A stretch of DNA of 64,000 nt from Clostridia bacterium (lineage in GTDB: Bacteria; Bacillota; Clostridia; Lachnospirales; Anaerotignaceae): assembly GCA_009929735.1 (NCBI GenBank), contig RZZU01000014.1:1-64000 (forward strand). The letters are read 5' to 3'. The notes under the pieces were generated by a model, which had not been told where the DNA came from, did not search any database, and saw nothing but the letters and a program-made list of their open reading frames with translations. Below are positions 9,732 through 18,551 of the stretch, one piece after another (positions within the stretch are counted from its first letter, which is position 1; each line of letters begins with the position of its first letter). Both the position numbers and the translations under genes were made by a program.

Positions 9732-10286
9732 TTATGCTTCATCCAATTCCAAAAACGGAATCACCGCAGATGGGTTTTCATGATGCAGACCAATCTGCTT
9801 TTCCATCCAAACGATGTCAATCCAGCGTCCAAGCTTATAACCGCTCTTGGAAAAATGTCCCACTCTTTGGAAGCCAACGGTTTCATGGAAGGCACTGCTT
9901 GGTGGATTTGGATATGCAATGCAGGCAAGCATAGTCAAAACCCCTTGGGTTTTTAGCGTTTCTTCCAGCGCAGAATAAAGCTTAGAGCCTATGCCGTAGC
10001 CACGAAAATCCTGCTTGATATAGATTGTTGTTTCAACCACCCAGTTATATGCCGCACGCATACGATAGGGTGAAGCATAAGCATATCCTACAATTTCTCC
10101 TTCTGCCAAGGCAACATAATACGGAAATTTTTGCAGAATATTAGAAATCCGCTTAGAAAATTCTTCTTCAGAAGGAACTTCATATTCAAAGGAAACGGTA
10201 GTATCCAAAACATAAGGGGCATAAATAGCCAAAAGCTGTCTTGCATCCGAAACAGTGGCTAGGCGAAGAGAAATTTTTTCATTCAT
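9732..10286 (-). CDS. GNAT N-acetyltransferase, phosphinothricin-acetyltransferase-like
   Basis: This is a ~184-residue GNAT-fold acetyltransferase. It has the acetyl-CoA loop as RGYGIGSKLYSAL and the family stretch VETTIYI, and ends with the FHETVGFQRVGHF...GRWIDIVWME pattern typical of the phosphinothricin/methionine-sulfoximine acetyltransferase (Pat/YncA) group. Such enzymes acetylate small amines such as methionine derivatives; the true substrate is unknown. I chose the ATG at 10286 because AAAGGA lies eight bases upstream; the upstream ATG 13 codons earlier has no such site. It stands alone, facing pncB tail to tail. Confidence 0.85.
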   Translation of the reverse strand: MNEKISLRLATVSDARQLLAIYAPYVLDTTVSFEYEVPSEEEFSKRISNILQKFPYYVALAEGEIVGYAYASPYRMRAAYNWVVETTIYIKQDFRGYGIGSKLYSALEETLKTQGVLTMLACIAYPNPPSSAFHETVGFQRVGHFSKSGYKLGRWIDIVWMEKQIGLHHENPSAVIPFLELDEA

Positions 10287-10922
10287 TTTTTTTATCCTTT
10301 CGTCGTTTCTAATATTGTATATCACCTACGGAACCGCTGATTCGTTCCGCACACATCTAATGCGTAAATTTCCCCCTTGCCAGCGTCAAAAAGCCTCGCA
10401 ATAGCGTTGCTATTCCCAGTCTTTTTCCTTGTCAACAGAAAAATTCAGTCGAAAGACAAAGCCAAAATCTTAATAACATTGCCCTTAAATACTCACAAGG
10501 GCTTCAGGTAAGCACTTTGCTCCGCAAAGCTGTCCTTAAGCTGTCCTTGGGACAGATGGCACTTCTTTGCTATTGCATCCTTGACACACTGAAACCCACC
10601 TAATACACGGGTTTGGTAAATGTTCTTAGTCTTGCTTTTTTCAAAAAGTAAGTGGGTTTGGGTCATTCCTTTTGCTACGCAAAAGCCGCTCCGTCGTCCG
10701 CCCTATCTTTGGCAGTGAAACGGCGACCCCCAAGGTTTGTCTACGCTCTGAAGAATTTTCATTTAACCCCTTCCCATGCACCAGTGTTATCTTTTTGCAA
10801 AAACAATCCCCATTTTTCTTCCCCACTTCGATAGAAATAAAGCTTATCACAGTTGCTCTCAATTTTAATGGGAAAAGAAATTTTTGCATTATTCGCATTG
10901 TTAACATATGTTGAATAGAAGG
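10287..10922. other. Non-coding, hairpin-rich region
   Basis: The open frames here look like shadows. The stretch holds a string of short palindromes: AATAGC/GCTATT at 10400-10414, GCCCTT/AAGGGC at 10481-10502, CTTTGC/GCAAAG at 10515-10529, a tandem AAGCTGTCCTT near 10527, and TTTTGCTACGCAAAA near 10670. A stretch resembling two other intergenic repeats in the window begins near 10582. It is either an accumulation of small repeats or a structured RNA. Confidence 0.4.
10582..10690. repeat. Diverged copy (C) of the ~110-bp intergenic repeat
   Basis: It shares the ordered blocks CACACTGAAA, GGTTTG, TTTTTTCAAAAAG and GTGGGTTTGGGT with the copy at 42059-42180. Insertions separate the blocks, so the relationship is weaker than that between the other two copies. 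Confidence 0.35.
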
Positions 10923-11134
10923 TTACATATAAACAAACCCCTCTTGATCTGCCTCAAGGCTACGAATATAACCAATGCGGTTTGCCTCGTCTACATCCAC
11001 CACAATGGTTTTCATATTATCCGTTACCATAAAATTAATTAAATACTCATCTAATCGCTTGCCACCATACACTACAAAAAAAGCGATAGTCCGACAAACA
11101 ATTGTAAACAAGGCTCATCCTTAACTTTTTTCAT
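10923..11134 (-). pseudogene. Small unknown gene interrupted by a -1 frameshift at a T-run
   Basis: An ATG at 11134 with a GGAGGGGG ribosome binding site opens a frame that stops after 20 codons. The downstream frame to 10923 looks coding (it ends in IGYIRSLEADQEGFVYM). The two join without a break if one base is re-read in the T7 run (complement of 11076-11082), giving a ~70-residue protein. The crossover is T TTT TTG, a good -1 slippery heptamer. It could be a pseudogene, a sequencing error in a homopolymer, or programmed frameshifting. I do not recognise the product. Confidence 0.45.
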
Positions 11135-11195
11135 AATGCCCCCTCCGAACAAACCATTTTGGGTCATTATTACGTTAAAACAAACCAAGTCCTAA

Positions 11196-11237
11196 AAAAA
11201 GCGATAATCTTGTTACTCGGTGATTACCGCTTTCATA
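11196..11237 (-). terminator. Terminator of the pdp-deoB operon
   Basis: On the minus strand the stem AAAGCGGTAATC/GATTATCGCTTT is followed by T7. It starts about 40 bases beyond the deoB stop. Confidence 0.85.
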
Positions 11238-11277
11238 ACTTTATTTTTTCTTTTAAAAAAACTAAGTCACAATAATT

Positions 11278-12456
11278 TTATTTCAAAATTTCGTCTAAAA
11301 AGCTTTCTGCCTCAAACTTTGCATCCAAACCTAAATAATCTGAAATGGTCTGTCCCAAATCAGCAAAGGTCTTGCGAACGCCTAAGTCCACGCCCGCTTT
11401 CACTTGCTTACCATAAACCAACAACGGCACATATTCTCTGGAGTGGTCTGTGCTGGGGGTTGTGGGGTCGCAGCCATGGTCAGCAGTAATAAAGAGAATA
11501 TCCTCCTCTTTCATTTCATCCAAAATTTTGGGAAGCTTGCCATCAAAATATTCTAACGCACCGGCATAGCCCTCAACGTCATTGCGATGACCGTAAATCA
11601 TATCAGTGTCTACCAAATTGGTAAAAAGAATGCCTTGAAATGCTTCCTTCGTATAAAAAATCGTTTTCTCAATGCCATCGTTATTATTTGTGGTGTGGTC
11701 AGTACGTGTAATGCCTCTATGCTCGAAGATGTCCTCGATTTTACCGATGGCAGTCACGTTCAGGCCTTTTTCTTTCGCCAAATCCAAAATTGTTGTACCT
11801 GTAGGTGGCAAAGAAAAATCTTTTCTGTTTTTGGTTCTTGTATAATTGCCTTCTTCCCCTACAAAGGGGCGTGCAATGACACGGGCAACGGCATACTCCC
11901 CTGTTAAAATTTCTCTTGCTTTTTCGCAAATTTCATATAATTTTTCAAGAGGGATTACTTCCTCATGAGCGGCAATTTGAAATACGCTGTCCGCAGAGGT
12001 ATAAACAATGGGATAGCCTGTTTTTACGTGCTCAGGACCCAATTCCTGAATGATCTCGGTGCCTGATGCGGCATAGTTCCCCAGTGTTTTCGTACCGATT
12101 ACCTGTTCAAAAGTATCCATGATCTCTTTCGGGAAGCCTGCTTTTGTAAAGGTCGGAAACGGCTTTGCTGTAATGATTCCGCCAATTTCCCAGTGTCCTG
12201 TGGTTGTATCCTTCCCAATAGACTTTTCAGCCATTTTTCCAAATGCGCCCTGCGGTGAATCGATTTTACCCAAAAGGTGAATATCCTCTCCTTGAATATT
12301 ACCCAGACCCAATGCGCACATATTTTTTAATTCTGTTTGGGGGCGTGCTTTTTTAATATTTACCAAGGTATTGCTGCCAACATCCCCAAAATCTTTTGCA
12401 TCGGGCAATTCGCCGATTCCCACGCTATCCAAAACAATAATAATTGCTCTTTTCAT
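11278..12456 (-). CDS. deoB: Phosphopentomutase
   Basis: It interconverts (deoxy)ribose 1-phosphate and 5-phosphate, linking nucleoside breakdown to the pentose phosphate and deoxyribose aldolase routes. The alkaline-phosphatase-superfamily metal site is visible: the N-terminal [18 protein letters not shown] and the C-terminal [19 protein letters not shown] with its Asp/His ligands. At 392 residues it is normal for the family. The frame is open 39 codons further upstream, but only the ATG at 12456 has a good AAAGGA site and the canonical N-terminus. It follows the nucleoside phosphorylase gene by 26 bases, so the two form an operon. Confidence 0.96.
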   Translation of the reverse strand: MKRAIIIVLDSVGIGELPDAKDFGDVGSNTLVNIKKARPQTELKNMCALGLGNIQGEDIHLLGKIDSPQGAFGKMAEKSIGKDTTTGHWEIGGIITAKPFPTFTKAGFPKEIMDTFEQVIGTKTLGNYAASGTEIIQELGPEHVKTGYPIVYTSADSVFQIAAHEEVIPLEKLYEICEKAREILTGEYAVARVIARPFVGEEGNYTRTKNRKDFSLPPTGTTILDLAKEKGLNVTAIGKIEDIFEHRGITRTDHTTNNNDGIEKTIFYTKEAFQGILFTNLVDTDMIYGHRNDVEGYAGALEYFDGKLPKILDEMKEEDILFITADHGCDPTTPSTDHSREYVPLLVYGKQVKAGVDLGVRKTFADLGQTISDYLGLDAKFEAESFLDEILK

Positions 12457-12482
12457 AAGCATCATCCTTTCTAGTCTTAAAA

Positions 12483-13784
12483 TCAAATAGTCTTTAAAAT
12501 CAGCGGAGGTACCGCTTGCTTTTCTTCGCCGATTGTGATTGCCTGCTGCAAATAGCTTGCGGCATTTGTGCATTTTTCATCCGTAGAAGCAAAGATTTCC
12601 GCCAGCGGTTCGCCTTCTTTTACAAAATCGCCCAAGCGTTTTTTCATGATGATGCCTGCCCCAAAATCTAAAGGCTGTTCCTTATATACCCGACCGGCAC
12701 CTGTTTCTAAGGAAGCCCGTCCGATGAAAGCGGTATTCATTTGATTTACATAGCCTTCTTTTTGAGCAAACACTGTTTTTTTGCATGACGATAAAGGCAA
12801 AAGAGAAAAGTCGTCAATGATTGCAGGGTTTCCTCCCTGCTGGACCAAAAGCTCACGAAGCTTTTCAAGACCCATGCCATTTTTAATATGGATTTGCAGC
12901 AAATATTTCCCCTGCTCAATGGTATTCACCCGTTGTGCCATAAGCAGCATATGCGCACCCAAGGTAAGGGATACTTCTAAAAGATCGCCGCCTACGTTTC
13001 CTTTTAAGACCTCAATTGCTTCTATAACCTCTAAACTGTTACCAATATTCATGCCCAAGGGTTGATCCATGCCGCTGATAACCGCAGTCACCTTTCTGCC
13101 TACATGACGTCCCATATCGACCATAATTGAAGCAAGCGCTTCAGCGGACGCCAAATCCTGCATAAACGCACCACTGCCGCATTTAACGTCTAAAACGATG
13201 CCATCTGCACCTGCCGCTATTTTTTTTGACATAATGCTTGCCGCAATCAGGGGAATGCTATCCACAGTACCTGTAACATCCCGAAGGGCATATAATTTTT
13301 TATCTGCGGGCGTCAAATTATCCGTTTGGCTCATTAAAACAATATTGCTTTCTTTGGCAAAAGCAAGTGCCTCTTCTTCGCTGACATTCACGTTGAACCC
13401 AGGGATGGATTCCAGCTTGTCTATGGTGCCACCCGAAAACCCAAGTCCACGGCCACTCATTTTGATGACAGGAACCCCTGTTGAGGCAACCAAAGGTGCT
13501 AAAATCAAGGTGGTTGTATCGGCAACACCGCCAGTGCTGTGTTTATCGGCTTTAAAGCCTTCAATTTCGGAAAAATCAAACATTCCGCCTGACTGCGCCA
13601 TTTCCATGGTTAGGCAGGCTGTTTCTTCGGTATCCAGATTTTTTAAAAATGCCGCCATTAGAAAAGCCGATATTTGATAGTCCGGCAGACTGCCATCCGT
13701 CACACCCTTAACAAAATATGCAATTTCTTCGCTGGATAATTGATTGCCCTCTCTCTTTTTCAAAATGATGTCCACTATGTTCAT
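12483..13784 (-). CDS. pdp: Pyrimidine-nucleoside phosphorylase
   Basis: It cleaves uridine, deoxyuridine and thymidine with phosphate to give the base and (deoxy)ribose 1-phosphate, which the next gene product (DeoB) isomerises. The [14 protein letters not shown] phosphate-binding loop and the family signature [16 protein letters not shown] are present, followed by the glycine-rich and C-terminal alpha/beta domain (ending with the [13 protein letters not shown] stretch). Length is 433 residues, as usual. It heads the two-gene salvage operon. An AGGAGG-type site precedes the ATG. Thymidine phosphorylase (DeoA) is the close alternative; the size favours the Firmicute Pdp type. Confidence 0.95.
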   Translation of the reverse strand: MNIVDIILKKREGNQLSSEEIAYFVKGVTDGSLPDYQISAFLMAAFLKNLDTEETACLTMEMAQSGGMFDFSEIEGFKADKHSTGGVADTTTLILAPLVASTGVPVIKMSGRGLGFSGGTIDKLESIPGFNVNVSEEEALAFAKESNIVLMSQTDNLTPADKKLYALRDVTGTVDSIPLIAASIMSKKIAAGADGIVLDVKCGSGAFMQDLASAEALASIMVDMGRHVGRKVTAVISGMDQPLGMNIGNSLEVIEAIEVLKGNVGGDLLEVSLTLGAHMLLMAQRVNTIEQGKYLLQIHIKNGMGLEKLRELLVQQGGNPAIIDDFSLLPLSSCKKTVFAQKEGYVNQMNTAFIGRASLETGAGRVYKEQPLDFGAGIIMKKRLGDFVKEGEPLAEIFASTDEKCTNAASYLQQAITIGEEKQAVPPLILKTI

Positions 13785-13971
13785 AATAAGCCCTCCTCAT
13801 GATTACGTTCTTATTATTCTAAACTGACGCAACTATTTTTAAATAATTTATCCTTCATTACCAACAAAAAATGATTCATCTCATAAATTTCTTTATTTGG
13901 GAACACTTAATACCCAAAATTCTCCATAAATTGATTATATCATAACTTTTTTGAAAAATCATTATGAAAGA

Positions 13972-14021
13972 AAAAACCGCTCTTTGGTTTGCTGTACACA
14001 GACCAAGGGCGGTTTTTATTC
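13972..14021 (-). terminator. Terminator of the C_GCAxxG_C_C protein gene
   Basis: AAAAACCGCCCTTGGT pairs with ACCAAAGAGCGGTTTTT on the minus strand around a 14-base loop and is followed by T's, just after the stop at 14035. Confidence 0.85.
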
Positions 14022-14034
14022 ATTCATTCGCTCT

Positions 14035-14439
14035 TTATTTCAATAAATTGGACTCAATAATTTCAGCGGCATCCTGCATACAGCCTGCGCAGCTGCGCAA
14101 AACCACACCAGTATCCACACCTTTTAAGGTTCTGCATTCCAAGCTTTGATTTTTTTCAACAAAGGCTTGTGTCATTGGTTTTAACGTGTTGTAACAGCTG
14201 ACTTTACTGCGTGGTTCAGCCAAATTTACATCCGAAACCTTTAAGCCTACCAAATATGCCATTGCCGAAACTGCGCCGCAGGGGCCCATAATCCCCATGC
14301 CACGGCCAAAACACTCGACAGCACGGAAAGCCTCTTTTTCATCAACTCCAAACAAATCACAATACGCACAGGCTACGGCTTGAGAACAGTTGTAACCTTT
14401 ATGATGATTTTCCATTACTTTTTCAATTCTGCTATCCAT
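14035..14439 (-). CDS. C_GCAxxG_C_C family (putative redox-active) protein
   Basis: This 134-residue protein carries the family's spaced cysteines. NCSQAV is near residue 19 and CAYCDLFG follows. Then come the FGRGMGIMGPCGAVSAM block matching GxCGA, a single later Cys, and CRTLKG and CAGCMQDAA near the end. The family (also called split-Soret-like or DV_1557 type) is widespread in anaerobes and thought to bind metal or take part in redox chemistry, but its reaction is not known. The start has GGAGG eight bases upstream. It is transcribed alone, and the neighbours give no clear hint of its job. Confidence 0.8.
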   Translation of the reverse strand: MDSRIEKVMENHHKGYNCSQAVACAYCDLFGVDEKEAFRAVECFGRGMGIMGPCGAVSAMAYLVGLKVSDVNLAEPRSKVSCYNTLKPMTQAFVEKNQSLECRTLKGVDTGVVLRSCAGCMQDAAEIIESNLLK

Positions 14440-14682
14440 TAGACACCTCCGAATATGATAGAAAATATAAGCACAGGGGATTTTCGAAAATCCTTCTCTT
14501 TTGTTCGTTGATTTTTTTATAGATTCCCAACTGCGAAAAAATTCAAGGCTGTATCAAAAACGTTGAAACATCATTTGTTTGCGCAAGGTATCAGCCTGGA
14601 ATTGTGCGGTGTTACTTTAAATACGGCTGACAGGTATTTTTGCTTTGCAGAGGATTTTTAAATTCTGTTTTTGTAAATAAAG

Positions 14683-14715
14683 AAAGGATACCCAGTCGTA
14701 AGTAGGGTATCCTTT
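14683..14715 (-). terminator. Terminator of rpsT
   Basis: AAGGATACCC/GGGTATCCTT forms a 10-bp stem immediately after the rpsT stop. The tail on the minus strand (TCTTTATTTAC) is T-rich but broken. The 290-base gap up to 14440 otherwise shows nothing I can name. Confidence 0.75.
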
Positions 14716-14729
14716 GAGGACTTAAAAAA

Positions 14730-14990
14730 TTACAGGCTGTTAACCAATTTTGTTAAAGAAGATTTTTTTCTCGCAACTGCATTCTTGTGATAGATGCCTT
14801 TGATATATGCTTTATCGATCGCGGATACAGCATTTGTCAAAGCTGCGGAAGCTACGTCCTTATCATTTGCATTTACTGCTACGATAACTTTTTTCATAGC
14901 TGTTTTAACCTGAGATTTAATCATCTTATTTCTCAGAGTCTTTTTGCTGATTACTTTAATTCTTTTCTTAGCGGATTTAATATTTGCCAC
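14730..14990 (-). CDS. rpsT: 30S ribosomal protein S20
   Basis: This small basic protein binds 16S rRNA and helps assemble the 30S subunit. The 86 residues start with MANIKSAKKRIKVISKK and contain KSQVKTAMKKV and the KGIYHKNAVARKKSSLTKLV C-terminus, all typical of S20. It has a GGAGG ribosome binding site and is monocistronic with its own terminator. It lies divergently from gpr with a 253-base gap that holds no recognised RNA element. Confidence 0.98.
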   Translation of the reverse strand: MANIKSAKKRIKVISKKTLRNKMIKSQVKTAMKKVIVAVNANDKDVASAALTNAVSAIDKAYIKGIYHKNAVARKKSSLTKLVNSL

Positions 14991-15243
14991 TGTGTTTTCC
15001 TCCTAATTAAATCATTCATTTTCTGTGGTTTCCGATATTGGGGAATATCGCTTTTTCTTACTACCATATTAACCACCTTTAGGAGCTTAATCTCCTACGA
15101 CACGGCTTGGGGCGATTTTTTTCTTCAAAACCCCTTGGTTAATTCAACACAATATATTTTACCCGATGAATGAAAATAAGTCAATGAATATATTTTAAAA
15201 GACCGGAAAAAATAAGGCAAAAACGTGAAGGACGGCGAGGAGT

Positions 15244-16248
15244 ATGAAGGAAGAGAAGAAAAAAAATACATTTCAAATCAGAACCGACTTGGCCATTGAA
15301 GCCAGAGAAATATTGCAGGAAAATCAAGAAAAAGTAGAAAACGAGCAAAACGGTGTTAAGGTTGAAACCGAAGAGGGGGAATGCTACACCTTAACAAAGG
15401 TAAGCATTTTCAATGAGGAGGGCAGTGAGGCAATGGGAAAGCCAAAGGGCGAATATATTACCATTGAATCGCAAGAATTAAAAGAAAACGCTGTAGAATG
15501 CCATGAAGTAATCATCAAACTTTTGGCAGAGCAACTGCGCAAACTTGCGCAAACCAAGGACGAGGATTGTATCCTTGTAATCGGCCTTGGAAACTGGAAC
15601 ATTACCCCTGATGCCTTGGGACCCAAGGTTGTTTCCCGCATTTTGGTCACTCGGCATTTGCAAGGTGCACTACCTGAGGAAATTGAAGGTACGGTTCGCC
15701 CCGTTGCCGCAATCAGTCCCGGCGTTATGGGTCTTACAGGTATTGAAACAGGTGAAATTGTGAAAGGCTTAGTAGAAAAAGTAAAGCCTTCCTTGCTAAT
15801 CGCCATTGACGCCTTGGCAGCAAGACGTTCCAGCCGCATTAATGCAACAATACAGATGTCCGATACAGGCGTTGCACCCGGTGCCGGCGTGGGGAATAAA
15901 AGAATGATGTTAAATCAGGAAACCTTGGGAATTCCCGTCATTGCCATCGGGGTGCCTACGGTAGTGGACGCCGCCACATTGGTAAACGACACCATGGATC
16001 GCATTCTAGGCAGCATGATAGAACAAACAGAGCAGGGCTCGACCTTTTATCATATGCTTCAGGATTTGGAACAAGAGGAAAAATATACAATGATTACCGA
16101 AATTTTGGATCCTTATACGGAAAATATGTTTGTGACACCAAAAGAAGTAGATGCGGTCATAGATAGACTTTCTAACATTATTGCCAACGGCATCAATATC
16201 GCTTTACACCCCGGAATCACCATGGACGACATCAGCAGATATAGTTAA
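15244..16248 (+). CDS. gpr: Germination protease (SASP-specific)
   Basis: It degrades the small acid-soluble spore proteins when a spore germinates, freeing DNA and amino acids. The N-terminal propeptide (about 14 residues) ends before IRTDLAIEARE, the conserved self-processing site, so the enzyme is made as an inactive zymogen. The central GLGNWNITPDALGPKVV and the AIDALAARR block are family hallmarks of this atypical protease. At 334 residues it is slightly short but complete. A GAGGAGT site sits directly before the ATG. Two of its likely substrates are encoded in this window at 43903 and 59058, which ties the region to a sporulating host. Confidence 0.96.
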   Translation: MKEEKKKNTFQIRTDLAIEAREILQENQEKVENEQNGVKVETEEGECYTLTKVSIFNEEGSEAMGKPKGEYITIESQELKENAVECHEVIIKLLAEQLRKLAQTKDEDCILVIGLGNWNITPDALGPKVVSRILVTRHLQGALPEEIEGTVRPVAAISPGVMGLTGIETGEIVKGLVEKVKPSLLIAIDALAARRSSRINATIQMSDTGVAPGAGVGNKRMMLNQETLGIPVIAIGVPTVVDAATLVNDTMDRILGSMIEQTEQGSTFYHMLQDLEQEEKYTMITEILDPYTENMFVTPKEVDAVIDRLSNIIANGINIALHPGITMDDISRYS

Positions 16249-16279
16249 GCTGTTTTTATACATTTCTATTTTAAGCAAA

Positions 16280-16317
16280 AAGGCGGTCGCTGCAAAAAAC
16301 ATTGCAACTACCGCCTT
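16280..16317. terminator. Bidirectional terminator between gpr and the 5'-nucleotidase gene
   Basis: AAGGCGGTCGCTGCAA/TTGCAACTACCGCCTT pairs with two central mismatches and has A-rich and weakly T-rich flanks, serving convergent genes. Confidence 0.75.
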
Positions 16318-16357
16318 AAAATCTCTTAACTTATTATTTTATATAATGGTTTAATAA

Positions 16358-18262
16358 TTATTTTTTAATAATCAATTCCTGACCAATATAGATCATAGCG
16401 GGATCTTTGATTTGGTCTTTATTGTTTTCATAAATTGTTCTCCACTGATTCCCGTCGCCCAAAAGGTTCTTTGCGATTTTCCATAAGCTATCGCCCTTCG
16501 CAACCTTATACACCTCGGTTATAATCTGTTCTGCTTCCTTTTCTGGAACAGCCGTTTCCGACTCTAGTACAGGCTCCTTCACCGCTTCCTTCTCAGGTTG
16601 CGCTTCAGGTACGGCAACAGGCTCAGAAATCACCTGAACTCGGCCCTGCGGTTTCGCATATTCTTGACCGATTACACCGTCTGTGGAATTCACATACTGA
16701 ATCAAAGCTTCTGCATCAACAATACCTGTATCCTGCTTAAAAGAGCCTTGTGTCAAAGCATAATAGGTATCTCCGCCTTCTGCCTGGAAGCTGTTTACCA
16801 CAACCGTATAGTTTGCTTTCAGGTCAAATGCCTTGCCCCCTACGCTTGTAATGGTTACACGGCTGCCGGGGTTTGCTGGTGCAAAATACGTAGAATCCGG
16901 ATACTGTACACCGTTTTTATATTCCACAGCCGTATTTACGGTATATTCTGCCCCTGCAACCTGCGGGAAACCGCCCAAAGCTGTCGGTGTGCAGAAAGTG
17001 GAGGCCTCCAAAATCTCAAGAAGCTGTGCGCCTGTAACCGTTACCAACGCAACTGTATTTCCATAAGGGAATACCGTATATAATGTATTCATGGAAATAT
17101 CTCCCTTTGGAATGCTGGCACGAATGCCGCCGCCATTAGAAAGTGCAACATCAACACTGATGCCCAAATTCTGTTCCTGTGCATATTTTTTACCCACATA
17201 CAGCATAGCATCTGCAGAGAAATCACCTAAATTGGTTTCTTCTGTACGGACACCGGGATCTCTTTCGCCGTTCAAATCAACTTCGGTTTTTGCGAAAAGA
17301 CCAGAATAATATGTATCCACCTCTTCTTTATCCGCAGCTACCATTTTTGTTAGAGCCTCATCATATTTACCAATATTTGTTACATAATCTGCTGCGCTGA
17401 CCAGCTTTGCAGTTGTTTCCTTTGTTGCCTCATCAATCACAACGGTACCCACGTTTTCCAAATAAGAACCTGTACTTGTGATTAAAGCATCATTCACCTT
17501 TTTGCCGCCATCCATTACAGTATGGCTATGCCCATCAATGATGAGGTCGATTCCCTTTACAGCCTCAGCAACATCAGTCGAACGTCTGCCAACGCTTTCA
17601 TCATCAACGCCCAAATGTACCAGCGCAATAATATAATCACAGCCCTTTCCCTTCAGCGCATTCACCTCAGTCTGTGCTGTTTGAATCATTTTTTCGCCAT
17701 CCAAGAAATCTAATGCCTTCACACTGCTGGGGCTGGATTTTGTTTGTGTTTCAGATGTATCCAAGCCAAATACACCAATTTTCATGCCGCCCTTTTCCAA
17801 TACAATACTATCTCCAAAATAAGGCGTGCTTGTGCCTTTCTTCAAAACATTCGCATCAATGACGGGAACATTTCCTGCTTTTAATACCGCAACCATATCC
17901 AGCAAAGGCTCGAAACCAAAGTCAAATTCATGATTTCCCAAAGAAACCGCATCATACCCCGCTGAAACAAGGTATTCAGCCGCATTTAAGCCCTTCGCAT
18001 GATTCACCAAGGTAGTTCCCTGTGAAAAATCGCCTGCATCCAACAGAATAACGTCTGCACCTTGCGCCGTATAATAGTCCTGTAAACCTTTTACGCCTGC
18101 AATACCAACGGATTTTTCTGCGGTCTGGTAATAGCCATGTATGTCGTTTGTATGGATTACAACCAATTTTCCATCCATTGTCCCTGCGAACACAGGAACT
18201 GAAAAACCCAATACCATTGCCAGCGACAAGAAAATAGATAAGCCCTTTTTCCTTTGTTTCAT
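16358..18262 (-). CDS. Secreted 5'-nucleotidase / metallophosphatase with C-terminal LysM
   Basis: It probably removes phosphate from extracellular nucleotides, with the LysM anchoring it to peptidoglycan. The order is signal peptide (residues 1-26, ending PVFA), calcineurin-like metallophosphatase domain with HTNDIHGYY (from His37), LLDAGDFSQG, LGNHEFDFG and DGHSHT, the 5'-nucleotidase C-terminal domain with SNGGGIRASIPKGDIS, a Pro/Glu-rich linker, and one LysM (about 583-633, VAKGDSLWKIAKNLLG). At 634 residues all metal and substrate motifs are intact. The gene is single, with an AGGAGG-type site before the ATG at 18262. A UshA/YfkN-type role in nucleotide scavenging suits the nucleoside-salvage genes a few kb away. 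Confidence 0.92.
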   Translation of the reverse strand: MKQRKKGLSIFLSLAMVLGFSVPVFAGTMDGKLVVIHTNDIHGYYQTAEKSVGIAGVKGLQDYYTAQGADVILLDAGDFSQGTTLVNHAKGLNAAEYLVSAGYDAVSLGNHEFDFGFEPLLDMVAVLKAGNVPVIDANVLKKGTSTPYFGDSIVLEKGGMKIGVFGLDTSETQTKSSPSSVKALDFLDGEKMIQTAQTEVNALKGKGCDYIIALVHLGVDDESVGRRSTDVAEAVKGIDLIIDGHSHTVMDGGKKVNDALITSTGSYLENVGTVVIDEATKETTAKLVSAADYVTNIGKYDEALTKMVAADKEEVDTYYSGLFAKTEVDLNGERDPGVRTEETNLGDFSADAMLYVGKKYAQEQNLGISVDVALSNGGGIRASIPKGDISMNTLYTVFPYGNTVALVTVTGAQLLEILEASTFCTPTALGGFPQVAGAEYTVNTAVEYKNGVQYPDSTYFAPANPGSRVTITSVGGKAFDLKANYTVVVNSFQAEGGDTYYALTQGSFKQDTGIVDAEALIQYVNSTDGVIGQEYAKPQGRVQVISEPVAVPEAQPEKEAVKEPVLESETAVPEKEAEQIITEVYKVAKGDSLWKIAKNLLGDGNQWRTIYENNKDQIKDPAMIYIGQELIIKK

Positions 18263-18551
18263 AATATTCCTCCTTTATAATTGGAAATATGTTACTTTAT
18301 AATCATAACACTTCCTTGAAAAAAAAGGAACCTTCTTGACATTTTTTTCATTCACATATTACCCAAATTTTACAATTTTAAAGCCTTTCCTCCATTTTTC
18401 GATTTTATGAAATACTAACTTAGAAAATGACTTGATTTGCATCTTTCAAAAAATTGATTGGTACAGCAGAAATACTTTAACACTGTGTCATCGTAAAATT
18501 CACTAAGTTTTGGCTTTGAAAAATAACCACAAACAGCGAAATTTTGCCTGA

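Noticed and set aside
10641..10914. Overlapping frames on both strands in the hairpin-rich region
   Set aside because: Mutually overlapping, no ribosome binding sites, and passing through repeat-like palindromes.
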